This document shows, piece by piece, positions 45,638 through 56,126 of a stretch of DNA of 64,000 nucleotides. The stretch's first letter is position 1; each line of letters starts with the position of its first letter. Made by a program: the position numbers and the translations under genes. Origin of the DNA: Mytilus galloprovincialis (Eukaryota > Mollusca > Bivalvia > Mytilida > Mytilidae); contig NC_134845.1 in NCBI RefSeq assembly GCF_965363235.1, positions 80,506,413 to 80,570,412 on the forward strand. Direction: 5' to 3'. The notes below the pieces were generated by a model. That model was not told the origin of the DNA and did not search any database. It was given only the letters and a program-made list of their open reading frames with translations.

Positions 45638-48600
45638 ATGAGTAACTACGACATGAACGAAATGACCCATGAGCACAGATATCCATCATTTGATTTTCGA
45701 TTGGCTGAGTTCATTCTAGGAGGGGGTGGCTTTGCTATGGCTTGCATGACAAATTTGATGGGAAGGAGGCCAATTTATTCAAGTAAGTACCTGAGTACTA
45801 CCTGGGAACAGTATATCAATATATATGTTCCTGGTACTACTGATCATAATATGAGGCAGGCATAACCTGTGAATGGGGACGAAGTCTGTATGTATTATTT
45901 TTTTCATTCAAAATGTTGATAAAAGAAAACGAAATACCGTGCGTAACGTTCCCGATTTTGGTTCTGTTGTTAGGGAATTAGCTGTGACGTTCTTTAAGTT
46001 ATGACGTCATATTTGATGTAAACAAAAGAAACGCTTTCATCAGGTTACGTTTTTTTCATATCAAACAATTATTTTAAAAAATTGAATTTGAATTGAGATC
46101 CAATGTTATATTTTATTTTTACTAGACTGATAAATAAAAAAAAAAATCAAAGTCTCATGCAAACAAGACAGTTATCTGCGCAAATGCGGGGAAAACCGGA
46201 ACAGGAAGTAGATCTGAAAAAAAAGTTAACGATTTTGAGTTCATTAGTACAATGAAAAATTCGGGAAATTTTCCCCGATTGTTTTTTTTTTTTTTTTTTT
46301 TATTGATTTTTCTACCGTATGACCGTAATTGGGGACTTCGTCCCCATATAAAATCAACGTTATGATGTGAAAATCCATGGATGGTACCAGCGGGATTTGA
46401 ACCCTCAATCTCGGGATCTAAAGGCAGCGCTCTAACCAATACACCTTATCGCTATTTGTCCGCCATTACTGAATATCACACAGGTTCCCATAAAATTATG
46501 ACGTCATAAAACAAAATAGCTCATGCCACAATGAAAAAGTGATTGTTGTATGCGTCAAAAGTTCAAGCGGCAGGGTCAGCCGGGAATAGCGATAAGGTGT
46601 ATTGAGCCAAAGAAGATCTTCCCTAACTCAACTAGTTAGACTACCTTTATATCCCCAGGTCTACAACACTCTTCCCCTTTTTCTTTTTTCGGGCTGCGTA
46701 CCATCCATCCGAGCAACTCACAGGTCCACTACCTGTACAACCCAGAGACGTCTACTCGGAAATCCTCTGGCCAGTTCCACCTAGATATGTCATGGTCATC
46801 CTATGACCGCTGGTCAACCACCATGACCCCATATCAAACTGCCAGGCACCTCTATACACTTGTTTGTACAAGTAGTAATTGCTCGCAGCGCCAATGATGT
46901 GAAAATCCATGGATGGTACCAGCGGGATTTGAACCCTCAATCTCGGGATCTATAGGCAGCGCTCTAACCAATTGAGCCAAAGAAGATCTTCCCTAACTCA
47001 ACTAGTTAGACTACCTTTATATCCCCAGGTCTACAACAGTTATCTAGACTCATTGGTAATCATACCACAGACAACTGTTAACTGGTAATTTACAAAGCGA
47101 ATTTTATTTAGTGTAAAGTGAAATAAAAATTGGTTAATAGTTTGGTCATGTTGCATTGTTGGTACGCTTTCAGGTCGATCTGGTCCCACATCGATCCGGC
47201 CCAAGTCGATCTAGCCCACATTGATCTGGCCCCACGTCGATCCGGCCCAAATAAAAAAATATATTTATAAGGAATAAAAATAAAGATATACATATGTATA
47301 ATACACCTTATCGCTATTTGTCTGCCATTACTGGATATCACACAGGTTCCTGTAAAATGTTGATGTCACAATACAAAAAATTTGATGCCACAATGGAAAA
47401 GTGATTGATGTATGCATCAAAAGTTCAAGCCGCCTGGTCAGCTGGGATTAATGTTAAGTTGTATTGTAATTCATAAAAGTTTATGATTTTTACTATAAAT
47501 TATAATGTGAAAGGTGTACATGTATGTTAAAATAAATAAAAAAGGCCTTTGTATATATTTTATATAGATAAGTATAAACCAACTAGGTTGATTATGTTTT
47601 TATTACAACTTTTCAAGATTATTGGGTATTATTATAGCATGTATAGTATGAAGCAGGAACTACCTGTGAATGGGGACGAAGTCTATGATTTTTTTTTAAA
47701 ATCAACAATGTTAAAAAGGGAAACAGGAATACCCTAACGTTTCCGATATTGGGTCTTTTGTTAGGGATTTTTATTGTGACGTTATTTAAATTATGACGTC
47801 ATACATGTCATATTCAATGTAAACAAAGAAACAATGTCATCAGGTAACGGTTTTTAATAACAAACATTTTTTAAAAATGAATTAGTATTAGTTCCTTTCT
47901 TAGACTGACAAATATACATTTTATTCACAGTCTCATGTAAACAAGACCGGAAACGGAAGTAGATTTCTGCGCCGATCTGGAAATTCAAAAACACGACAAA
48001 AAAAAATTTGAACGATTTTGAGTTCATTAAAATTGAGAATGGAAATGGGGAATGTGTCAAAGAGACAACAACCCGACCAAATAAAAAACAACAGCAGAAG
48101 GTCACCAACAGGTCTTCAATGTAGCAAAAATTCCGGCACCCGGAGGCCTCCTTTAGCTGGCCCCTAAACAAATATATACTAGTTCAGTGATAATGAACGC
48201 CATACTAATTTCCAAATTGTACACAAGAAACTAAAATTAAAATAATACAAGACTAACAAAGGCCAGAGGGTCCTGACTTGGGACAGGCGCAAAAATGCGG
48301 CGGGGTTAAACATGTTTGTGAGATCTCAACCCTCCCCCTATACCTCTAACCAATGTAGAAAAGTAAACGCATAACAATACGCACATTAAAATTCAGTTCA
48401 AGAGAAGTCTGAGTCTGATGTCAGAAGATGTAACCAAAGAAAATAAACAAAATGACAATAACACATAAATAACAACAGACTACTAGCAGTTAACTGACAT
48501 GCCAGCTCCAGACTTCAATTAAACTGACTGAAAGATTATGATTTCATCATATGAATATCAGGCATAATCCTTCCCGTTAGGGGTTTAGTATCATACCATC

Positions 48601-51600
48601 ATAACATATATGAGAAGAACATAACCCGTGTCATGCCAACAACTGTTTTTAGAATAAATGTGTCTAGTTCCGACGCAAAGACCTTATCAGTGACTCAATA
48701 TTAACGCCAAAATATGCAATCTTTAATGACTTGACAACAGTATCGTAATTATATCCCTTCTTAATAAGTCTATTCAAAGGTTTGGTAAGTTTCTGAGGTG
48801 AATACTGACACCTTTTTGCTTTATACAGAATATTTCCATAAAAAATTGGATGTGAAATACCTGAACGTATAAGAAGTCTGCATGTTGAGCTATATTTACG
48901 AATGATGTCTTTATACCGATGATAAAATTTAGTAAATGTTAGTGATATCGAAAACCCTGCTGTAATAATTTATCAGTAATACATAAATTTCTCTCGTTAA
49001 AATCTAAAACATTGTTACATACACGACCGAATCGTACAAGTTGAGATATATAAACACCGTAAGATGGTGACAAGAGAACGTCACCATCTAAAAACGGATA
49101 ATTAACAATAGGAAATGAAAAATCATCCCTTTTATCATAAATTTTAGTATTCAGCTTTCCGTTAGTGATATAGATATCAAGATCGAGGAAAGGGCAGTGG
49201 TCATTGTTAGTATTAGCTTTATTTAAAGTAAGTTCAGCAGGATAAATTTCATTAATATACAAACTGAAGTCGTCATTATTGAGAGCCAAAATATCATCCA
49301 AAGATCTAAAAGTATTATTAAATTTGTTTATCAGATGTTGTTTTGATGGGTCTTTGCTTATTTTTGTCATAAATTGTAACTCATAACAATACAAAAAGAG
49401 GTCCGCAATAAGTGGTGCACAGTTAGTCCCCATTGGAATTCCGATAATCTGACGATATACGGAATCCCCAAAGCGAACAAAAATGTTATCTAGTAAAAAT
49501 TCAAGGGCATATATAGTATCAAAGCATGTCCAATTAACATATTTTTTTTGTTTATTGCTACTAAAAAATGACCTAAAAGAGTTTGAACATATATATTCAC
49601 ATTCTGATTTTTTTAATGCCCATTTAATTAGGTGTGTGAATTTTTTCTTAATGAGAATGTGAGGCAATGTGGTATACAGGGTAGAAAAATCAAAACTTTG
49701 AACAGATTCAAAATCACCAATAAAAGCATGCAATTTATCAAGTACTTCCAACGAGTTCTTGACACTCCATAGCATAATTAGTACAATGAAAAATTCGGGA
49801 AATTTTCCTTTTTTTTTTTTTTTTTTTTTTTTTATTGAATTTTCTACTGTAATAGGGGACTTTGTCCCCATATTAAAACGTATATAAAAGAATGAGATAC
49901 ATGTAGTGCATTTGTTCTTGATGAGCAAATATAATATATGTACAGTGTATGCCAGTTCCTGTATATGTTATTGCAGTATTGTAGTAAGTGAGAGTATAAA
50001 ACTGTTAGTGTAACATGTGTAAATCATTTAAAAGTTATACATTATATATGAGTGTCAGAGAAAGAAAAAAAAAGTTATCTGAGTATCCATTATTATTTAT
50101 TGCAAGAAAATAACCAAAAAAATGACACTGAATGCACGTTTTCACTTTCTAAAATATAATATCAGCAGTACTAAAATATAACAATAAAATTTTACACACT
50201 AGCAAACACACAGGTTTACATTGTATTAAATAATGATGAGCATGAGTAGAGCATGTTCAGTGCACATCTAATGAAAATGTTCAATGAGGTTCTGTGCAAG
50301 CTTTCAAGTCATTTTTAAGTGTCTCATGTAATAAGTTAAATGCCTGTAATATACACTAAGCCTTGTTATTACAGGTAAGTTTGTCACTTAAAAGCCTTGT
50401 CTCATTAATTTACCATGGTTGATCAAAAATTTATTAATTGAATTGGAAAATTACTTTTCAAGATTATGTTTTAAAGGATTAAGTTACTGTGCAAGTTTCA
50501 AGCATTTCCAAGTGCCAACTAAAAATTAAAATGTTCATGATACATTTAACTGATAATAAACATATGTTACTACAGATTAAGAGAAAGTATACTTATTAGA
50601 GAAAAATAACATACATGTATTAATACCGTAATAACACATGCATGTTATTTTTCTCTAATAACTTATTCAAGCATGTCAAGTTACACCCTTGACTGATGAA
50701 TACTGTAAATTCAGAAATAATTGTGTGCATTTATTATTGTGATTTTTAAAGAATTGGCACAAATGCAAAATTTATTATAGCTATTTCATGATAATTTGCA
50801 TAGTTTAAAATTCATGTAACAGATATAAGGCTGTGACAGTGACTGCGAGTTCTTGTTATTGCATTACTTACCCAATAATGAAAACATTGCAAATAATTTT
50901 ATATGTTCATGTATATCATGTATATATATCGCAAAAAATTAAGAATTAACAGTATATATATTTATGACTTTATATGTAAAATTGAGAATGGAAATGGGGA
51001 ATGTGTCAAAGAGACAACAACCTGACCAAAGAAAAAAAACAGCAGCAGGTCACCAACAAATCTTCAATGTAGCGAGAAATTTCCTCACCCAGAGGCGTCC
51101 TTCAGTTGGCCCCTAAACAAATATATATACTAGTTCAGTGATAATGAATACATGTATATGTACATGTATATTTCGCAATGATCATGATAATTTAAGAATT
51201 AACAGTATTTACTTTTATATGTACACCTAATATCGCAATAATTTAAGAATTACAGTATTATAGGGTTATTGCATGAATATTGGGGAATATTGTCCCAAGT
51301 AGAATTTTATATTGCACGAGCTTGCAAGTGCAATATATAATCTACGAGGGACAACATTCCCCAATATTCATGCAATAACCCTTTTATTGTATAGCAATAT
51401 AATATTTGAACGTACAAATTGGTTTAAACTAACATAGCAACATAATATTTCCCACAGAAAGTAACCAAAAGTAAGCGTGCAATAAATTCTAATATTGCAC
51501 TAGTGCAATAAATTATCAAAATTCATGACGTCATCAACGACAAAATCTTAGTTCAAACAAATTTTTGCTTTCAAATATTATGTGTAAATGGGTTATCGCA

Positions 51601-54600
51601 AGCTCGTGCAATATAAAATTCTACTCTGGACAAAATTCCCCAATATTCATGCAATGACCCTATATTATATATGTACATGCACTGTCGCAATAATTTAAGG
51701 ATTTAGAGTACATATTTCTTTATGTACATGTATACATCAAAATAATTAAGAATTTACTGTATATACTTTTAATATGTACATGTATATATCTCACAATCTT
51801 GTTATATTCTTTTAGAATAGATACACAGATATGTTAAAGGTAGTTACTCACAATGTTGTTATATTCTGAGGGCTTCAGGGGAGATAAGTAATTGTAACTA
51901 AAGAATTTATTAATTTTATTATTATTGTAGGTATATACAAGCATTTTATAGGTATAGGAGTTGGAGCTTTTGTTGGCCACCAGATTGTAGTATACAAAAA
52001 CAACAGGAATAGAAGAGAACAGTTGATGTATGAAGATTATATTGCAAGACATCCTGATGCATTTAGAGAACCAGGTAAAAATATATAAATATTGTTTTTA
52101 AATGAGTAAATATGTAGGACTCAAATCTATGGAGGGTTCCATATCTATGGCAGATTCCTAATCTATGGTAAATATGACGTCATGTCGTCCCAAATCTATG
52201 GCGGATTTTTTAGATTCCTAATCTATGGCGGATTTTTTAGAACCCTAATTTATGGCAATTTTTTAATATCCTAATCTCTGGGAATTATTTTAATTTTTTT
52301 ATTATGGTGCATTTCCTGCACAGGTCGAACAAATCAGTACTTATCTGACCAATGATTTCGATGTCAAATTGTCTGACCAAAGTTAGCTATATATAAAACT
52401 GCTTTAAAGTAAAACCTGCAGTTTAAGAAAAAACGGACAAGGATCACTACTAGGAAGCATATAATATTATGTAATGTCACAAATTTAGGGTTGAAATCAT
52501 GTCTCAGAAGAATTTGTATTTCCTACTCTGTACCTGACCCTTCACAACACAAAAATCATTTTTTTTAACTAATTACACGTATATCTATTTGAGCATTAGA
52601 TAATATAAATATTTTGTAAATGATGACTATTGAAGTCCTGTAAGGAACAATGACTGGCCTCAAACACGTGACTTTCAAAACACAAATCATTAGTTCTCCA
52701 ACTTTATCTAGTCATTCGACACATTGATAGCAAAAAATAAAATTAATATTTATTGAAAATCTATGACATTTATTTTTTCCGTTTTTTTTTTTTTATTTGC
52801 TTCAATAGATTAGGTAGTCACTGTTACAAAGCTGACAATATACTTTTCGTTATGTTACATATAAAATAAAATACCAGAGTCCAAATGGATATAAAAAACA
52901 ACATGAAAACAGCAAAAAGCAAACCAAAATGCACAGTAACAATTTGTACAATTAAGGGTGAAGGCAATATAAGGAACACCAGAAGAGAAAACAAGGCCTG
53001 AAACAAACACATTTCCTAAATATTTGTTTATGGATAAGGGTCCCTTGCAAACTTGCCTTTCGATCCTTTTCTTTTCCTTCTGTATATACAAAACCGTCCC
53101 CGTTAGCGGCAGCTTCGACGCTACATGACGTTGTTTAATTGTGACGGAATATTGCGTAATTTCAAAATCTGCCATAGATTTGGAGAAAACAAAAACCTGC
53201 CATAGATTTGTGATTTGTTCGGCGTTTGTGACATCATATTTACCATATATTAGGAATTTGCCATAGATCTGGAACTCGCCATAGATTTGAGTCCTACAAA
53301 TATAAAGTGGATTTCTTGTTTTGAAAAATGGATATTCACTTAAGACAACTGAAGAGAATAAAAGTTTTTTAAGAGTCAATAAAACGACATATTTTTCCAA
53401 AACAAGCGACAGTTTAATTATACATCAGGGAAAAAGTTATTTGATTTCAAGTATTTATCAAAATCAACTATATAACCTTACATACATTGTACATGTAAAA
53501 GCATGTGACATTTTGCATAGTGAAATTCAAAATTTGCTTTTTTATTCAACATATTCATGATCAAAATCCATAAAGAGAAAAAAAAACAAAAAGAGAAAAA
53601 AAACAAAAATAAAACAAATATCTGAAATAACAACATTTCCAGTACCAGATGTAAATTTTGACAATATATATATGCCTCTTTAGTCATGTGAGTGATGCTT
53701 GAGGTCAAAATATTTGCTAACCAATTATTAAAAAAAAAAGTGCTTATAATCAAAAAAGGACAAAAAGAAAAGTCAACTCTGGGCAAGGATTCAAAGCTTT
53801 GCATAAGGAACTGAGAAATATATTCCTTCATTTAAAATAATTTTAAAAATAAAGAGCTTACTTGCCTGGGCCTTTTAGAGCTGACTAAACAATATCATGA
53901 GTATAAGATTTTTTCAATATTGAAGACTGTACAGTTATCTACAATAGCTTACATCCACTTCAGTTGAACTTTGGTGGTTAGTTGTATCATTGGCAAATGT
54001 ATCATATTTCCTTATCTTTGTATACTGTGGATTCATTTATTTTCATGGGTATCGATTTTCATGGATTGAGAAAACTTGCATTTTGGTGGATTTTTGATTT
54101 TGTGGTTTTGGCAATCTCTACACACAGAGCTGATGTATAATAAAATTTGTAATTCATTGAACATTTGAATTTGTGGTTTTCCTTTTCCTGTGGCAACAAA
54201 ACCGATGAAAACTGATATTCAACGAATAAAAATGAATCTGCAGTACAGTTAAGATCACTTCACTATAATTAACAGTATTACAGTAATGTGGATTCATAAA
54301 ACAGATATTTGTGGTATTCCAATTTTTCATGGATTTAGTGGATGTATGAGGGGCCTGATGAGGGGCGTGGTCTCATCACGAGTCACAAGTTGATTTTTTT
54401 GTCAATCAAGATTAACAGAAAATAAATTTCCTTGATCAAGGATCACGAAATTATAAAAAAAAAATCTATAGAAAAGGATCACAATAGCGAAAATGTGCCT
54501 ATTACGAAGAAAAGAAAATAACACATTAGGCCCATCATGTATGTAAACCACAGATTTAGATGAGCCAGTTGTTGTATCTGTAGGGGTGTATGCAGACTTT

Positions 54601-54763
54601 TTTAAATACAAGCAATAAAGTGTTTCCTCCCCTTTGTATCAACAGAAAAGTTAATTTTAGTTTTAATTTTCTTCTAAATTTAATTACAATTTGTTTTTTT
54701 TTCTTTTCAGAAACAAAACTCAAGTACAAGGACGTTTTAACACCATGGTTTCCAACACGTTAA
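45638..54763 (+). CDS. NDUFC2: NADH dehydrogenase [ubiquinone] 1 subunit C2, three exons
   Basis: Exons 45638-45782, 51931-52074 and 54711-54763 (stop TAA); phases match, total 113 aa (human 119). The sequence has two hydrophobic segments (FILGGGGFAMACMTNLM at ~24-40 and FIGIGVGAFVGHQIVV at ~53-68). The tail YIARHPDAF ... WFPTR matches the family's KLHPEDF ... KFHPIR end. The family is an accessory subunit in the membrane arm of mitochondrial complex I. It has no cleavable presequence in sight. Intron 1 (6.1 kb) and intron 2 (2.6 kb) are filled with mobile elements. PolyA signal AATAAA at 54896-54901. Confidence 0.88.
45874..46346 (+). mobile_element. TIR element R, copy 1, NDUFC2 intron 1
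   Basis: Ends TGGGGACGAAGTC and GACTTCGTCCCCA are exact inverted repeats. Inside are TTATGACGTCATA, a GGGAAATTTTCCC segment and a T-run of about 22. 473 bp, non-coding. The sequence before it (ACCTGTGAA) is shared with copy 2, so the true left end may lie slightly further out. Confidence 0.75.
46369..46670 (-). mobile_element. tRNA-derived SINE, copy 1, split by a smaller element
   Basis: On - it has a pol III A box TGGCTCAATTGG and B box GGTTCAAATCC, with GATCCCGAGATTGAGG between them. The anticodon stem and acceptor arms do not pair, so it is a SINE head, not a tRNA gene. At 46438 it is interrupted by the TIR element 46439-46602 and resumes with TTGAGCCAAAGAAGATCTTC. Confidence 0.8.
46439..46602 (+). 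mobile_element. Small TIR element inserted in the SINE
   Basis: ACACCTTATCGCTATT and AATAGCGATAAGGTGT are perfect 16 bp inverted ends; AT stands on both sides. About 164 bp. A diverged second copy is at 47310-47455. TA-type targeting (Tc1/mariner-like) is one reading; the boundary is ambiguous by a base. Confidence 0.85.
46897..47038 (-). mobile_element. tRNA-derived SINE, copy 2, uninterrupted
   Basis: Same sequence as copy 1 without the insertion: GTTGTAGACCTGGGGATATA at one end, A and B boxes, and GGTACCATCCATGGATTTTC at the other on -. About 142 bp. Confidence 0.8.
47173..47250 (+). repeat. Short tandem repeat, about 18 bp unit
   Basis: Units like TCGATCTGGTCCCACA and TCGATCCGGCCCAAG repeat about five times with drift. 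Confidence 0.7.
47310..47455 (+). mobile_element. Second copy of the ACACCTTATCGC TIR element
   Basis: The left end ACACCTTATCGCTATT is intact and the right end has drifted to AATGTTAAGTTGT; AT flanks both. Confidence 0.75.
47671..49870 (+). mobile_element. TIR element R, copy 2, interrupted by a retroelement
   Basis: The left end TGGGGACGAAGTC and right end GACTTTGTCCCCA match copy 1. Removing 48030-49776 leaves about 453 bp in the same order as copy 1, including the T-run near 49808-49833. Confidence 0.75.
48030..49776 (-). mobile_element. 5'-truncated reverse-transcriptase retroelement
   Basis: The insertion is flanked by a 4 bp duplication ATTA (48026-48029, 49777-49780). On - the frame from about 49776 to 48939 encodes an RT: DFSTLYTTLPH, GIPMGTNCAPLIADLFLYCY, FRSLDDILALNN, CPFLDLDIYI, YGVYISQLVRFGR. 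Beyond 48939 related protein continues in another frame (SGISHPIFYGN, LNRLIKKGYN), so the gene is broken. The catalytic box is SLDD, not YxDD. It ends at 48030 with a 3' tail (reverse of AATTGAGAATGGAAATGGGG). Class uncertain, possibly Penelope-like. Another truncated tail is at 50981-51155. Confidence 0.8.
50593..50661. repeat. Hairpin, 18 bp perfect arms
   Basis: TTATTAGAGAAAAATAAC (50593-50610) is mirrored by GTTATTTTTCTCTAATAA (50644-50661), and the loop contains further pairing around ACATG/CATGT. Confidence 0.8.
50701..50954 (+). mobile_element. TACTGTAAATTCAGAAAT-type TIR element, NDUFC2 intron 1
   Basis: Left TACTGTAAATTCAGAAATAA, right end TTAAGAATTAACAGTA. It is related to 27742-27950. 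Further single ends of the same type lie at 51165-51260 and 51690-51765. Confidence 0.6.
50981..51155 (-). mobile_element. Retroelement 3' tail fragment
   Basis: It starts ATTGAGAATGGAAATGGGGA and continues with GAGACAACAACCTGACCAAA and GGCCCCTAAACAAATATATA, matching 48030-48195 with about 10 percent difference. No RT frame. Confidence 0.75.
51262..51661. mobile_element. Foldback/TIR element with three arms, NDUFC2 intron 1
   Basis: AGGGTTATTGCATGAATATT (51262 on) is mirrored by a nearby arm ending at 51382 and by the right end AATATTCATGCAATGACCCT (to 51661). The outer arms run about 65 bp, including GAATTTTATATTGCACGAGC. Non-coding. Confidence 0.8.
52114..53297. mobile_element. TIR element with TCTATGG sub-repeats, NDUFC2 intron 2
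   Basis: The left end GTAGGACTCAAATCTATGG and right end CCATAGATTTGAGTCCTAC are exact over 19 bp and similar over about 80 bp. AAATAT flanks both sides (52108-52113, 53298-53303). The motif (A/G)(A/T)TCTATGGC occurs about nine times close to the two ends. 1184 bp, no transposase frame recognised. Confidence 0.85.
53868..54015 (-). repeat. Interspersed repeat, GATGTGGTATGATTG family, diverged
   Basis: On + it has GGGCCTTTTAGAGCTGACTA, TATTGAAGACTGTACAGTTA and GTTGTATCATTGGCAAATGT. Confidence 0.6.
54022..54246 (+). mobile_element. TACTGTGGATTCATT-type TIR element, NDUFC2 intron 2
   Basis: The left TACTGTGGATTCATTTATTT and right end AATAAAAATGAATCTGCAGT mirror each other. A further single end follows at 54285-54345. 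Confidence 0.75.
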
Positions 54764-54895
54764 TAGGATTGCTTACATAGACTCTGCTTTGAACATTTGC
54801 AGTTTGATAATATTGTTATTTACTGAAGAAAGAATGTGTTTGAAAGTCAAAGTATTAGTTTTTTCTTTGTTTAGACGATTAACTTGGAGTAATGT

Positions 54896-54901
54896 AATAA
54901 A
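54896..54901 (+). promoter_or_regulatory. Polyadenylation signal of NDUFC2
   Basis: AATAAA, 133 bases after the stop codon. It is the first canonical hexamer downstream. Confidence 0.6.
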
Positions 54902-56126
54902 ATGTGAGACTTGGTAATCAAGCAGCTCAAGCTCTGCAGAAACTTTGTAAAAAGCTTTGTTTTGGAAAAAAGCCCAAAAATTACTGCAAATTTAAAAGTT
55001 ATCATACATATTTTTAAATTACTGAAAACTTGACTAAGGTATAAGGTACTAAGAAAAACAAAATAAATTTGACATCGAACAAGTTACCATGGCAACGAAT
55101 CATGATCTAATTTGCATATTTTGTTAAATTTCGTGATTTTCCTTGTTTTTTTCATCAAATTTTAAGTATATTTTAGATTGAAAAAGTATTTGCGCACCCA
55201 AGAAACAACTTTATATTTTGTGAGATTATGCCAATAGTTAATATAAAGCTTCTGTTAAATTATTTTGTTGTTTCTCGGCTGCACAGGATGTTTCCTCAAC
55301 GGAAATAATGATAGAAAACTGCATAAATTCTGTATTTTTCATCATTTTTGTGAAACAATACATATTATGACGTAATTGTGAAGTCATGAGATTAAAATCT
55401 TTCTGTTTTTAATTTATATGTCTTGACCCTATGCATTTCTAAACATTATGTGCCAATTTGAAATGGTTATCAAACATTTTATTTTCTTGGGCCAAAGCTA
55501 GGCTTTAATGCCCCTACTCCTTTACAAAGTAGAACAGGTTGTATCTTGTTTATAGATGTATTATCATGATCTCACATTAGGTTTGGCATATTCTGTGTGT
55601 TGTCCATGAAATCAATTTGGTATTAAGTAAACATTTTCATTTTTGTGTAAAATTAAAAATATGACAAATTAGGGTTTTGTCGTAGATTTCAGTTATCTGA
55701 AAATAGAAATGTAATTGTGAGAATTGGTCGTATTGTCCTATAAACATCTATTTCTGTTATGTTATTTTTATCAGTAAAAAAAGGTCACGTTAACATTTGG
55801 TGTAAAAAAAATGTTGAATGATATACATTTTTTGTACTTGATTGTACAACAGGTTTTATCTTACCCAGCCTCTTCTCATGGATCAAAGATCATTGTTAAG
55901 TTATTTTTTTATGATTAGAAATGTTTCTTAAATACTTTAAGCTTGTACAAGAATAACCAAAATTTGTAAAGATGTAAGTTTAAAACAAAATACTGGAGAA
56001 TATATGACAATGAGTCAGCAACCCTCCAACAGAAATAACTAAAATATATCTAGTAGGTAAAATACAGTCTTCAACAACTGACCTTGAACTCATTTTCAAG
56101 TTTCTTTGATCCATGTTTTAATAGTT

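Noticed and set aside
46369-46445. tRNA gene on the minus strand
   Set aside because: A and B boxes are good, but the acceptor and anticodon stems do not pair and the sequence recurs at 46897-47038 with extra flanks; it is a SINE head.
46602-46940. Small frames on both strands between the SINE copies
   Set aside because: They overlap SINE sequence and the 235 bp stretch between the copies; no homology recognised and no splice signals in phase.
52855-53400. 181-residue frame on the minus strand
   Set aside because: It runs through the right end of the TCTATGG TIR element and reads its sub-repeats as IYGEFQIYGKF-like peptide; not a transposase.
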